A DNA stretch of 64,000 nucleotides, from positions 65,801,604 to 65,865,603 of the forward strand of contig CM037587.1 in the NCBI GenBank assembly GCA_021018995.1. Direction: 5' to 3'. The notes beneath the pieces were generated by a model. It did no database searches. It had not been told where the DNA came from and saw nothing but the letters and a program-made list of their open reading frames with translations. Shown piece by piece: positions 46,156-57,240 of this stretch. The position numbers and the translations under genes were made by a program. Source of the stretch: Chloranthus sessilifolius (lineage: Eukaryota; Streptophyta; Magnoliopsida; Chloranthales; Chloranthaceae). Within the stretch, counting starts at the first letter, position 1. The number at the start of each line of letters is the position of its first letter.

Positions 46156-46742
46156 GCCGCTCCTTTCTTCTTCCTACTACCAACGTTAAAGAAAGTCCTT
46201 CTAGCACAGATACTATACTAAACCATAAAATGAGACCTTACTGCTAGCTTTCCCAACCTATATCCCTTTTCAACCTCCCTTCCTTAGATTCAGAAACCAG
46301 GAATCACAAGGTGACCTACAAGTTGATCGAGCGGATTGCGAAGGCGATCACTTGGTCTCAACGAGTACATTCCGGCCCTCGATCTTACGAGCTTGGCAAA
46401 CTCAACACCGGCACACGTTCGGCGTCAATGTACCCATGAGTGCACCACACAAAACGGTATGTCGCAAACAAATCAAGATTCAATTCATTCATCTGTTTCA
46501 CAGAAAAGGTACAACGTTACTGTCGATCCCATGAGATCAAATCAACAGCTAAAAATCAAGGTCTGTGTGAAGGGTTTCGAAGTCAAACTTTCCAACAAAT
46601 GCGCTCTGAAACGTTCATTCCGAAGGCATAAAATTAAAGGGGCCTCTGTGCTACATAGAGAATAAAAGATAATATAATTATATTGGCTAGTAGACAATAA
46701 GAACCAGGAAGAAAGAAGAGCAAGAGAGGGCACCCCGGCAGG

Positions 46743-46830
46743 CTTGCCACGGCAACCTCACAAGGTTGCCACGGCAAGGAGCTCAGCTAGTGAGCTTGCC
46801 GTGACAACCTTGTGGCTTTCCGAGGCAAGC
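46743..46830. promoter_or_regulatory. TTGCCACGGCAA palindrome cluster, 5' LTR of D
   Basis: CTTGCCACGGCAAC, GGTTGCCACGGCAAGG, GCTTGCCGTGACAACC and GGCTTTCCGAGGCAAGCC follow one another. The 3' LTR has the same set at 60154-60242. The motif also occurs upstream of the auxiliary gene of D at 56907-56962. Confidence 0.85.
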
Positions 46831-47659
46831 CCATGTCTGGCTTGGGCAGAGGTATTGAGGTACCTTTGGTTAGTGTCTGGGTGTGTGTGTTGACACGTAG
46901 GAAAATTAACTGTGTAGGGCCCTTATGTATGGTCTAAGATGACCCAGTAACATGAAGAAATGGTAAAACAACATACATGTAACTTATAGGTGCTTGGTGC
47001 GTACCGATGAGTGTGTGTGCACATGTCGCATGTAAAGTATAAGCTAAGGTAGGGATTTTACCTTCCTGACTTATGTGTTGGTTTCTCATTCATCTTTGAT
47101 TTGCAAACTATTATGTGTATATAAATGCCCATATGGATACAACGTATAGTAATAATAGTTGCAGGTTCATGAATAGTGTTGTATAAATAGTGATGTATAG
47201 TATAAATGCATACTGTTATATGGCAGTATTGTTAATAAGAAGAGTAAGTTATAAATGCATACTTTTGCATGACTCAATTGGTGTTGATTTTAATATAGAA
47301 CTATGATAGTTAGCATGATGATCCTACGATCAGTTTAGCAATTAAAATTAGTTTGATATATGGTAGGTCAGTATTATATATGGTGTATGAACTGATGATG
47401 CAAGTTTAGAAGCATGCCTTTGGAATATGTTAGTTTCGATGATGCATGTTTCTAAATAATGATGTAAGTTAAGATTCAACATAGGACCATGTATGAACAT
47501 GCTAGTTTTATTCCGATATATGATAAACTAATTTCAGTTTGAGCATGTAAGTTATGTTATGCTTTGATATATACTTCTTTGATATGATGCATAGTTCATA
47601 TTGCATTATTCAAATCCTGCTATCCTTGATGTCCTCTATACGTTGTTGCTTAGTTTTGA

Positions 47660-47880
47660 GCCAAGTGATCCCGCTAGCTCGGGATCTTGACTGTGTATTT
47701 GTTTTCAAGTGATCCTACTAACTCGGGAGCTTGATTGTCGTGGTCCAAGTGATCCCGCTAACTCGGGAGCTTGACAAGTGATCCTGTGAACTCGGGAGCT
47801 TACTTTGTCTCAGTTCAAGTGATCCCACTAACTCTCGAGCTTGACAAGTGATCTCGCTAACTCGAGAGCTTGATTCTTTT
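47660..47880. repeat. GATCCCGCTAACTCGGGAGC repeats, 5' LTR of D
   Basis: Six copies of AAGTGATCCCGCTAACTCGG and variants, each a TCCCG/CGGGA stem with a 6-base loop. The 3' LTR has five copies at 61075-61258. Confidence 0.88.
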
Positions 47881-48131
47881 GTTCCTGTACATGTATATTT
47901 ACATCTGATAAGCTTGTTTAAGCTAAGATTGTTTTAGCATGATTCCTTGTTCCGCATGATTTCTCGTATTTGTTGCACCATGATTTTTGGTCTTTATTCA
48001 GCATGTTAGCATGATCAATTAGTCACATGAGAATGACTTGTTTTTAGTATATATTGCTAAAATATGGTTCGATTGTATTTTATGCATCAAGAAGTGAATG
48101 TAGTACTATAACATATGACTTAGAAATGTAA

Positions 48132-48299
48132 ATGCCCCTGCTGAGCTTTGATGATAGCTCATCCTATGACTTCAATGTCTTAGCTGCAGATCTCGATCCG
48201 GAGCACGAGGGGGATCCCACTTACCAGCCAGACGAGGAGGACGAAGAGGAGGACAAGGAGGAGGAGGAAGAAATTACTGAAGAATTCTTTCCCAAATAG
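48132..48299 (+). CDS. Short acidic ORF in the 5' LTR of D
   Basis: A 55-residue frame from an ATG, MPLLSFDDSSSYDFNVLA, then a run of Asp/Glu (DEEDEEEDKEEEEE) and EEFFPK before a TAG. The 3' LTR copy (61502 onward) has lost one T and with it the ATG-linked frame, although the acidic part is kept. I recognise no family. It may be a vestige of a captured transcript end or chance; the acidic run is mostly a GAG/GAC microsatellite. Its position near the LTR end makes it a possible leader peptide. No evidence for expression. Confidence 0.25.
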   Translation: MPLLSFDDSSSYDFNVLAADLDPEHEGDPTYQPDEEDEEEDKEEEEEITEEFFPK

Positions 48300-48527
48300 G
48301 TCTGAGAGAGAGAGATGTCTTTTAAACACTACACTTGTATAAACCACGTATCATGTTTTATTTTGAAATATTTTATACTACGTGTATAGGTTTGCTTTCC
48401 ATTGTTTAGGTGACGGATGGTCGTCATCGGTGGAAAGCTATATATCATATCAGTTAGTCGTGTTTATAGATCTTGATAGTTCACTGCTTAGATGAGTAAA
48501 TATCAGTTTTTGCCATATTATTGCATG

Positions 48528-50998
48528 TGTTAAGATCTGAAAAGTACCACTTTTCACCCCTTAACTTAACATTTGATTAGACCCTTAGCCATCTAATAAG
48601 TTCTTGTTAAGTGTTTTATGTAGGTAATAATCAGCAGTGAAACAAGGCCAGGAATCCTGCTAAGGAACCTGTTTTGGCACCAGAAGTCCCTCAGAAGGAT
48701 GGACTCTGAATCCAGACCCGGAATGAGCCTCGCACAGTCCAACTGAGCTTCCCAAGACTTTACAACAACTACTCGCGCAGCTCTCACGAAGCTCAAGAGT
48801 AGAACACATCGCGCAGTCTCGTGCAGTTCAAAGCAGACCTCTCTCAACCTCGCACAGTTCACTCAGAACGGCTGAGGAGAGAGAGCTTTAGGAGACTCCT
48901 TGCGCAGCTGTCGCGCAGTGGCCGCGGGATACAATTATCAGAAGAGAACTCCTCACGCAGTTCTCGCGCCATTCAAGAAGAAAGCATCCTCGCGAAGACG
49001 GAGCCATCCTCGCGAAGATCAATTAAGACATGAAACCTTGCACAGTTCAGAACTCATTAAAGCCTCACGAGCAAACTCGCGAAGTCCATTGAAGAGAAGT
49101 GCTCGCAAAGTTCTCGCGCTATTCAAATATGTCCTCGCGAAGATCAACCTAGCGATCGCGCAGCTACCTCGCGACTGCTTGAACTCCAACCCCGCTACAT
49201 CTGAGGCTTTGATGTCTACTCAACCTCACGACTACCTGAAGAGCAAACCAAGGCAACCTCGCGACGGTTGAAGCTTCAATATCAAATCATCCTCGTGAAG
49301 ACCAAGAGCTGCCACGCGACAAGTCTGGGAAATAATGGCTACCTAGAGAAGCTCTGAACTACAACTTCCATCTCTTCAGCAGAGAGCCTTCTGAGAATTT
49401 CCAGTGATTAGGGAACGCACTCTCATGCTCAAATCTCTGTGCACACGCCCCAAGGCATCCAAGGATCACTATTTGGCCACGTGGCATCGTTAAAATTAGG
49501 GTTTCCTAACCCTAATGCGCCGCCACACCACTGCTATATAAACCCATACTTAGCTTAGGTTTAAAAAATCCTAGAATAGCTGGGAACACATCTCATTTCT
49601 TGGAGACTTGATCTGAGATGATTTTTCTTTTCTTTTTATAGCTGTAAGTAGTTTTCTTTTTCTTTTTCCTTCTCTCCATAGTCCAGCACTTGCTGGCTAT
49701 GTCTTTGTATGCTTTTTGAACTAGATCAATGGAAGTTTTGTAATAGGATTTGTACTCTGTGGGATTTGTGTTTGAATGTGAGATGCTCTGTACAAGGCTG
49801 CTGCCTTGTGATCCGCCATTGCTTTGGCTGTGATTCAAAGTAATGGAGGACTGATTATAAGGGCCACTCAGATCCAAGTGACCTGTGTGTCTGGGCTATC
49901 ATGGTCATATACAGCCTTAGCCCCACCACAGGACCCACTAGATCTGAAATCCCCATGGGAGCTTGAGCTGGTAGCCTTGTGACCATGGTGGTGGCAGCGA
50001 TATTCTTGTTTTGTCTTGGGCTTCGTGAGGAGGATAGCCTCTGGGATAGTCTGTGACCATTCAAGTGGACAGGTTATAGCCTTAAGGTGATTCTAATCCA
50101 CCGATCCAAGATGGATCTTTCTTCTTTACACCTGAGCTTGTAGAAGCCTGGTGGGAGATTGTACAGAGGCAGACTCCCCTATATTTGTATAGATCCGCTA
50201 TCAAATGTTAGATCTGATCTGATTATAGAGATTGTAGGCTTGTGACTGGACCATTGTAGCCTCACTCAAGCAATGGACAGCTAGATCGAAGGTTGTACTC
50301 AATCTCTTGTTGGTTCTATGTGTCTGGGCTATCATGGTCCTATACAGCCTTAGCCCCACACATAGAGCTTTAGAGGTTAAGGTTCCCTATGGATTCTTGA
50401 GCTGGTAGCCTAGATGAAATAGTGCCTACAATGATTAACTTGTTTTGACCCATCCCTGGATTGTGGTTCCCCTATGGGATAGTCTATGACCATTTGAGTG
50501 GACAGGTTATAACCTTAAGGGATTGAATCATGACAGAGAGATGGGTTGGATCCTTTCTCCTCAGTGGTGATAACGTAGCCATTGGATAGGATTTCTATAA
50601 CATCAGATCTGAATTTGAGTTACAAAGCTCCTTTGATCTAGGCTCAATAACATACTTCTCACCCTTTTATATTTATTTTCCACACTCCATCCATCCTCTC
50701 AACCCTTTCTGTAGTTTAGAATACCTAGAATAAGTTACCTTAAACTCCCCTCCTTTTTAGGACTGCCAGATCTATAGTCAGATCTTGAGGGACTACTAGA
50801 GATGGCTCCCTTGGAGCTGTAGATCACCTTTCCCTGTGGGACAAACTCTTACTTATCAAAACTTGCCACAATGGACCCTGTATCTTGCAGGTCTAGGATT
50901 TCTTAGTTGTGCTGATTCCATCCCCTGTTTTATCTTGATTTTAAATTCCTTTTACCACAAACCAATAAAGCAAGCACACACTCGGAGATCCGCCAACA
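48528..50998 (+). mobile_element. Solo LTR C (element 1 family) inside the 5' LTR of D
   Basis: 2471 bp from TGTTAAGATCTGAAAAGTACC to ...GATCCGCCAACA, flanked by GCATG at 48523-48527 and 50999-51003. It is homologous, in reverse orientation, to LTRs A and B along its length. TATATAAA at 49535-49542. CTCGCGAAG/CTCGCGCAG-type words are dense at 48720-49330. TGACCATTCAAGTGGACAGG and CTGGGCTATCATGG blocks are each repeated. No internal sequence. Confidence 0.95.
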
Positions 50999-51141
50999 GC
51001 ATGTTAGAGTGATTACATTGCTTTCGCATTTGTAATACTTTGTACAATATAAGACGCACTTGTATGATAGGATCATGTTAGGTGATCCGATGACGCGGCC
51101 TTTCCTATATACGTTAAAGGGAAATTTTAGGTTGTCACAGG

Positions 51142-51153
51142 TGGTATCAAAGC
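51142..51153 (+). other. Primer binding site of D (initiator-Met tRNA)
   Basis: TGGTATCAAAGC, two bases after the LTR end; matches TGGTATCAGAGC of plant gypsy elements with one change. Confidence 0.9.
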
Positions 51154-51287
51154 CCCAGCGTTAAGTCATTTGGAGACTTACCTCTGGCGTAGATATATGG
51201 CAAAGTATCTGAGTTTGTTCAGTGTTAGGAGTTAGATTGAGTTTATGTTTATCTGATCAAGTTGTTGCTTGATCATAATAGGTTGAG

Positions 51288-52622
51288 ATGCCTCCAAGAC
51301 ATGGGAGAGGAAGAGGTAGACCACTGTTACCTCATCATACTAGGCCAAATGCGATTCCAGTGACAGGCTACGAGCATGACACCGCCTCGTGAAGCGGTGA
51401 GAATGTGCATATGGCGGAGAGCCGAACGACTATGGTGAATGTTGCTAAGCCTACTCCTCCTGTCGTAAATGAGCATTAGATGGGGACTGCTCCCGGAGTT
51501 GAGCAGAATGCGGGATAGAATTCACAGTTGATGGAGACCATGGTCAACACCATGGCCATGCTAGCTGTGAGACGACCCCAGAGGGCTTTGCAGAGTTTGT
51601 ACGACTAAGACTGCTGAGTTTCTATGGTTAGCATGACTCAATAGAGGCGGAGAAGTGGTTGACACAGATTGAAAAGGTGTTATAAAGAGTTACCTGCACC
51701 GAGGTTGAGAAAGTTAGCTGGGCGGCGTATAAACTGGAGGGTGAGTAAGAGCCATGGTGGCAATCTGTAGAAAGAATGAAAATTCCTGGAGTACCTTGGA
51801 CTTCGGCGGAGTTCACAGAAGCGTTCAATGAAAAGTATTTTCTGACACCTGAGAGATAACATATGGAGGTACAGTTTGAGACCTTAGTATAGGGACAGAT
51901 GAATGTTCGGGAATACAAGGTAGAATTCACTCACCTCTCTCGATGTGCACCCTTACTCGTCGCCACGGAGCTCATGAAGATACAAAAATTTGAGCAGGGT
52001 TTGAAGCCCCTGATCAAGGAACGAATGTCGTTGTTTCAAGCAACGACCTTTGCCCATGTGATGAAGTTGGCTCTTATAGCGGAAACGGATGTGGAATGTA
52101 TGCTTAAAAGGTGAGAGGAACATAATAAAACTAGAAAAGCTCCATCTCAGTCTTGTAGTTCTGGTCAAATCAACAAGCGATCGCGATACCAAGGGTAGGC
52201 AGCATTTCAACCTGCTGTAGGAGCCTATACACGGCCGTACAGTCCAGCAACGTTACCACCATTACCATCGACAATTCCGCTTGTTCAGAACCAGCCCGTT
52301 CAGACTGCAGCCAAAAGTACATCTGGCGTGTCACGAGTACGACCAGCAGTATCTCGCATGGGATTCTATACGGCTTCATCGGTAGCTTCAGCCAAGATCT
52401 GTGGAAAGTGTGGGAAGGCACACAAGACAGACGAATGTCGTAAAGCGTCTGGTGCATGCTTTCATTGTGGAAAGATGGGACACTGGATCAAATATTGCCC
52501 AAAAATGGTAGGAACGGCAGCAAAGGCTGGACCAGTCTTACGATCGGCGCGGCCTACGGTTTCAGACCGAGCTTATGTTGTGTCGGCAGAAGGTGCCCAA
52601 ACAAGCAACGATGGGATTCAAG
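51288..52622 (+). pseudogene. gag: Chromovirus gag, element D
   Basis: Begins MPPRHGRGRGRP, a basic N-terminus common in Tekay-type gag. The capsid part is riddled with TAG/TGA stops between 51390 and 51900, then reads MNVREYKVEFTHLSRCAPLL and KIQKFEQGLKPLIKERMS, the conserved end of retrotrans_gag. A Pro/Gln linker leads to the zinc knuckle CFHCGKMGHWIKYC (CX2CX4HX4C, 52459-52500). The frame reaches NDGIQG at 52622, where an intron-like segment starts. Gag would form the particle and package RNA. About eight stops make it dead; most look like CAG-to-TAG or TGG/CGA-to-TGA changes. Confidence 0.85.
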
Positions 52623-52832
52623 GTATCCGAATGACTTACTTAGTGATAAGTTCTTGAAATTATTTCATTATATGTTCTTGATATTATTTAGGAAAAAGGT
52701 ACATCTAGTTTCAGATTATATTTCAATATACATCTCAGACATTATTTTTGTTTTGGTCCATTTGAGAATTGATAAATTTCACTTAAGTTAAGTAGACATA
52801 ATTTAGCTAACACTAGTATGTATGCACATTAG
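52623..52832 (+). other. Intron-like segment between gag and protease of D
   Basis: 210 bp, AT-rich, begins GTATCC and ends CATTAG; CTAAC lies 21 bases before its end. Joining the flanks would give a phase-1 intron continuing the frame after IQG. The segment has no counterpart in chromovirus protein alignments known to me. Confidence 0.5.
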
Positions 52833-53196
52833 GTACCTTGTAGTTGTGTCAAGTGGATGCCTACTTGTGTTGTGAGGCATAGTGTTGGTAGATCCTGGAT
52901 CTACACACTCATTCGTCACACCCCAGTTTGCTCAACATTTGGGGAAGTTGGGAGTTACTCTAGAATCTCTTGACTTTATTTTGGATGTGTCGGTTCCAAC
53001 CGGACAAGATGTCACTACTGACATAGTATGTCGAGAGATCATAGTCATAATCAGAGATTACATGGACTATGAGGCAATCGTCGACCTGATCTTACTTGAT
53101 ATGCAAGGATTCGACGTAATCTTTGGCATGGATTGGTTATCCAACAATCATGCAAGCATTGATTGTCAACAGAAGATGGTCACTTTCCGTCCATAA
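52833..53196 (+). pseudogene. Chromovirus protease, element D
   Basis: LVDPGSTHSFVTPQFAQHL is the retropepsin active-site segment in the DPGS form seen in many plant chromoviruses, and FDVIFGMDWLSNNHASIDC is the second conserved block (GMDWL). The open frame is 52882-53196. The short stretch between the intron-like segment and this frame (GTL, LCQVDAY) has a stop and an apparent 17-bp extra piece. It ends at a TAA after TFRP; RT follows in another frame. Confidence 0.85.
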
Positions 53197-54700
53197 GGAA
53201 GGAAATCAACTAGATTTTTCGGTGTACAGTCCACTATACTACCCTTCATTTTAGCTATTCGAGCACAACGATTACTCGATGACGATGCTCAAGGGTATAT
53301 CGCTTTTATTCAACGTAAAGATCAAGAAGAGAAGAAAATTTTACTTTCAAATGTGCCGATTACCTGTGAATTCCCTTATATAATACCTAATGAATTGCCA
53401 GAATTACCGCTTGACAAGGAAGTGGAGTTCGCTATTGAATTAGCCCCGGGCACCAAGCCAGTATCAAAGGCGCCGTATTGAATGACACCAGTAGAGTTGA
53501 AAGAACTCAAGGAGCAGTTGCATGAGCTTCTTAATAAAGGCTTTATCAGACTGAGTGTATCTCTGTGGGGCGCACCAGTGTTATTCGTGAAAAGAAGGAC
53601 AGTTCGATGTGCCTCTGCATTAATTACCGTCAATTAAATAAGCTAACAATCAAGAATCGATATACGCTCCCCAGAATTGACAATCACTTTGATCAGTTAC
53701 AAGGAGTGTGGTTCTTTTTAAAGATTGATTTACGCTCTGGGTATCACCAGATGAAGGTAAAAGTTGAAGATATTTCGAAGATGACTTTTTAGACACGATA
53801 TGGTCACTACAAGTTTTTCGTCATGCCCTTCGGGTTGACCAATACACCTGTAGGATTTATGGACTTGATAAACTGAGTCTTGAAGCCTTATTTAGATCAG
53901 TGTATCGTAGTATTCATCGATGATATACTCATCTACTCAAAGACGAAAGCAGAGCACGAGGATCATCTACGTCTTGCTTTGCAGACATTGAAAGATTCGC
54001 AGTTGTATGCCAAGTTCAGCAAATGTGACTTCTGGTTGAATCAAGTCAGTTTTCTGGGCCATATCACCTCTGAAGCCGGTATTACTGTCGATCCTGCAAA
54101 GATTGAGGTTGTAGTGTAATGGAAACAGCCACAAACAGTAATCGAGATCCGAAGCTTTCTAGGTCTCGTAGGATATTACCAATATTTTGTAGAAGGATTT
54201 TCGAAGCTTGCTGGACCACTCACGCAGCTCACTCGAAAGAATGCCAAATTTGAGTGGACTGAGGCGTGCGAACAGGATTTCCAGGAGTTAAAATGGAGAC
54301 TCACCTCTGCACCCGTATTAGCACTACCATCAGGAAGTGGTGGTTTTGTTGTCTTCAGCGATGCCTCATATAGTGGGTTAGGTTGTGTATTGAATCAATG
54401 GGAATGTGTGATTGCATATGGTTCCCGTTAGTTGAAAGATCACGAGAAGCACTATCCCACTCATGACCTGGAACTAGCAGCGGTCATCTTTGCGTTGAAA
54501 ATTTGGTGGCACTACCTGTATGGTGAAACCTTTGAGATTTCCACCGATTGTAAGAGTCTCAAGTATCTCTTTACCCAGAAAGAGTTGAATTTGAGATAGA
54601 GAAGGTGGATGGAGTTCTTGAAAGATTATGACTGTTCTATTCAGTACCATCCCGAAAAAGCCAATATATTGGTTGATGCTTTAAGTCGGAAGTCATCTGC
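53197..54700 (+). pseudogene. pol: Chromovirus reverse transcriptase-RNase H, element D
   Basis: Linker with ELPLDKEVEFAIELAPGTKP, then RT blocks [50 protein letters not shown] and YGHYKFFVMPFGLTN. The catalytic box is intact ([12 protein letters not shown] near 53912). RNase H has [48 protein letters not shown] and DALSRKSS. Stops at about 53480, 53790, 53875, 54118, 54430 and 54597 interrupt it. Most restored codons by family pattern would be CAG, CAA, CGA or TGG, so single C-to-T or G-to-A changes explain them. Reverse transcription is the function; this copy is inactive. Confidence 0.92.
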
Positions 54701-56331
54701 ACTGTTATCCCATCTTGTGACACGGCTACAAAGATGGAAGTTACTCAATGAGATAGTATCATCCAGTGCCACTCTTAGAGCAACATCAACTGGAGGTTTG
54801 CTTGCTACAGTGATTATTCGATCTACACTCTTCAATAGGATCAGAGAACTCCATATGCATGATGCAAAGCTTATTGCCATCAGACAAGGGGTACTCAGTG
54901 GGCTACAGCCAGACTTCTCGATTAAGGATGATGGGTCCTTATTGTTTCGAGGCCGAGTATGTGTAGCTGATGATAGTGCCTTGCATCAGGAAATTCTTGA
55001 AGAGGCTCACAAGTCAGCTTATGTCATTTGTTCAAGTAGCACGAAAATGTATCAGGATTTGAAGAAGACATTTTGATGGAATGGATTACAGCGATATGTG
55101 GCAAAACATGTTGCAAAATATTTGATCTGTCAGCAAGTAAAGGTCGAACATAAGCATCCTGGCTGGACTGTTGCAGCCACTGCCCACCCCAGAGTGGAAA
55201 TGGGAGAACATTTCCATGGATTTTATTCTTGGCTTGCCCCGTACGCAGAAGGGTTACAACGCGATTTAGGTGATTGCTGATCGTCTCACCAAATCTACAC
55301 ATTTCTTACCCTACAGTACGCACTATACAGCGTCAAAATTGGCCAAAATTTATTTGCGCGAGATAGTACGATTACATGGGATACCCGTGAGTATCGTGTC
55401 AGATCGCAATCCTTTATATTCCTCATGATTTTGGCAAAGTTTTCAAGAAGGCATGGGTTCCAAGTTGAAATTCAGTACTGCGTTTCATCCTCAGACCAAC
55501 GGACAAATAAAGAGGGTGAATCAGGTGATAGAAGATATGTTACGGGCCTGTATGCTGGATTTCTAAGGATCATGGGATAAGAACTTACCCCTGATTGAAT
55601 TCACATACAATAATAGCTTTCAATCGAGCATCGGCATGGCACCATTTGAGGCACTGTATGGACACCGATGTAAATCTCCGATTAACTGGGAAGAAGTTGG
55701 AGAGCATCTTATTTTGGGCCCTGACTTGATAGAAAGCACTGATGCAGTTATTCACGTTATTCGGGAGAGACTGAAGAGTGCTCAAAGTCGGCAGAAGAGT
55801 TATGCCGATCTCAAAAGAACCAGTGTTGATTTTCAGGTAACTAAACACACCTACAAGTCTATTGATTCGTGCATTCAATTACGTATATTGTAATTCTAAC
55901 GTGTCATATAGATTGGCGATCACGTCTTTATCAAAATATCTCCGACAAAGGGCTTGATGCGATTTGGGAAATGAGGCAAGTTGAGTCCTTGTTACGTTGG
56001 ACCATTCCCAGTTTTGGGCAGAATGGGTGAGGTCGCATATCGAGTTGCGTTACCTCCACATTTATCCAGTGTACACGACATATTCCATGTGTCTATGCTG
56101 AGAAAGTATGTTAGTGATCCAACACACGTGTTGGATTATCAACCGCTTGATATTTAGGAGGATTTCACGGTGACTGAAGAACCAGGTCAGATTTTGGACC
56201 ACAGAGATCAAATCCTGAGAACGAAGCTCATTCCACTCGTGTTAATCCAATGGAAGAATCACGATTCTCATGAGGCTACCTGGGAACGCGAAGCTGATAT
56301 TCGCGCTCAATATCCTCACTTATTCACCTAA
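54701..56331 (+). pseudogene. Chromovirus integrase with chromodomain, element D
   Basis: Zinc-domain remnants ([28 protein letters not shown]; the first Cys of the CxxC is Tyr), then the catalytic core: STHFLPY, IVSDRNPL and FHPQTNGQIKRVNQV, and FEALYGHRCKSPINWEEVG. A 75-bp GT...AG segment (55837-55911) splits the C-terminal part between DFQ and IGDHVF. Then come GKLSPCYVGPFPVLGRMGEV (GPF/Y module), LSSVHDIFHVSMLRKYV, and a chromodomain-like end (ILDHRDQILRTKLIPLVLI, WKNHDSHEATWERE, YPHLF) to a TAA at 56329. The chromodomain puts D in the chromoviruses and would target heterochromatin. Several stops and frameshifts lie between 55070 and 55640. Confidence 0.9.
55837..55911 (+). other. 75-bp intron-like segment in integrase of D
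   Basis: Begins GTAACT directly after codon CAG and ends CATATAG directly before codon ATT, phase 0. It has a stop-bearing, AT-rich interior and CTAAC at 55896-55900 as a possible branch site. Removing it joins the two halves of a conserved integrase segment (SYAD...DFQ and IGDHVFIK) without gap or overlap. Confidence 0.6.
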
Positions 56332-56906
56332 GGTATGCCATGTATAGTATTAGATCTAATAAATTAATGCATAAGATATCAATATGTTTCTCTGTATTGC
56401 CTTTATCGATATATAACGTAACTGTTCACACTTAAAGAATTCGATGGAAATGAATTTGTTACATCATCTATGATCTCCTACTATATATCGATGACATTGA
56501 TGAAAATGAACACAATTAAACTATGTCCAACCCTAGGCTTACCTGAATGAGTTAAACCAAATAGTTCAATATTTGTATAGACCGAAAAAGAAATAAGGTG
56601 TTTATATATACTACTTTGATCAGCCTATAATTTTGAATGATACCTAGTACTATGTGACATATAAAAGTAAACTGGTTCACCTAAAGACAATCACGTTAGA
56701 CCCAAACGCATGGTATATACATTTGATTTCAGACCTGTGTGTATATTTTTGGTCAAACTAAAAATCTTTAGAGCATGTGTAAGCATCACCTGTATCATCA
56801 TATATTTTTTGATGATACACTAGTAGGTGTGACACATAAATGTGTTACTAAATTGCACCAAAAGCCTGCCTGGCCTCAAGATCTGGGCCAGTCACCATCT
56901 GAAGGA
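56332..56906 (+). other. Noncoding region after integrase of D
   Basis: AT-rich. I see no conserved frame or structure. Confidence 0.5.
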
Positions 56907-57240
56907 CTTGCCACGGCAAGGGTTGGCTTCCCGTGGCAAGCAGTTTGGGTTGCCGCGGCAACCATTGAAGAGTTAAGTGGGTCCGAGAAACCCCACACTT
57001 CATTCCCTGGTTCCGTTCTTGTGGGGTCTTTGCATCTTTTCTCTCTCAAGTGATATACAACTGATTTTTGAGTGCACAAGCCCCTGAATTCGTGCCAAGA
57101 TCATTGCATGTCGGCGAATCGCGCTTGGCCGACATCCTTCATCCCCAATTGCAGTCGATTGTTCCCCTCTTTGGTGTCTTGGTGAGGTAAAACCCTCATT
57201 TCTAGTTTTTGTTGCTTCTTTTCACTTTTTTAAACTATCA
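56907..57240 (+). promoter_or_regulatory. Palindromes and leader upstream of the auxiliary gene of D
   Basis: CTTGCCACGGCAAG (56907-56920), CTTCCCGTGGCAAG (56927-56940) and GTTGCCGCGGCAAC (56949-56962) are the same palindromes as in U3 of the D LTRs. A pyrimidine-rich leader (57150-57238) precedes the ATG at 57240. A separate promoter for the auxiliary gene is inferred. Confidence 0.5.

Larger units (their letters stand above)
45370..51139 (+). mobile_element. 5' LTR of chromovirus D (interrupted)
   Basis: About 3294 bp of LTR after removing solo LTR C and its duplication. It carries a 112-bp tandem duplication absent from the 3' LTR, TTGCCACGGCAA palindromes (46743-46830), GATCCCG...CGGGAGC repeats (47660-47880) and a short acidic ORF (48132-48299). 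Ends TGTCACA just before the PBS. Confidence 0.93.

Noticed and set aside
46336..46665. 109-residue ORF present in both LTRs of D (also 59748-60077)
   Set aside because: The two copies are similar only because LTRs are duplicates; no family resemblance and no sign of selection.
51142..56331. Integrated pararetrovirus
   Set aside because: LTRs, integrase, chromodomain and a 5-bp target duplication identify a Ty3/gypsy retrotransposon; no movement-protein motif.
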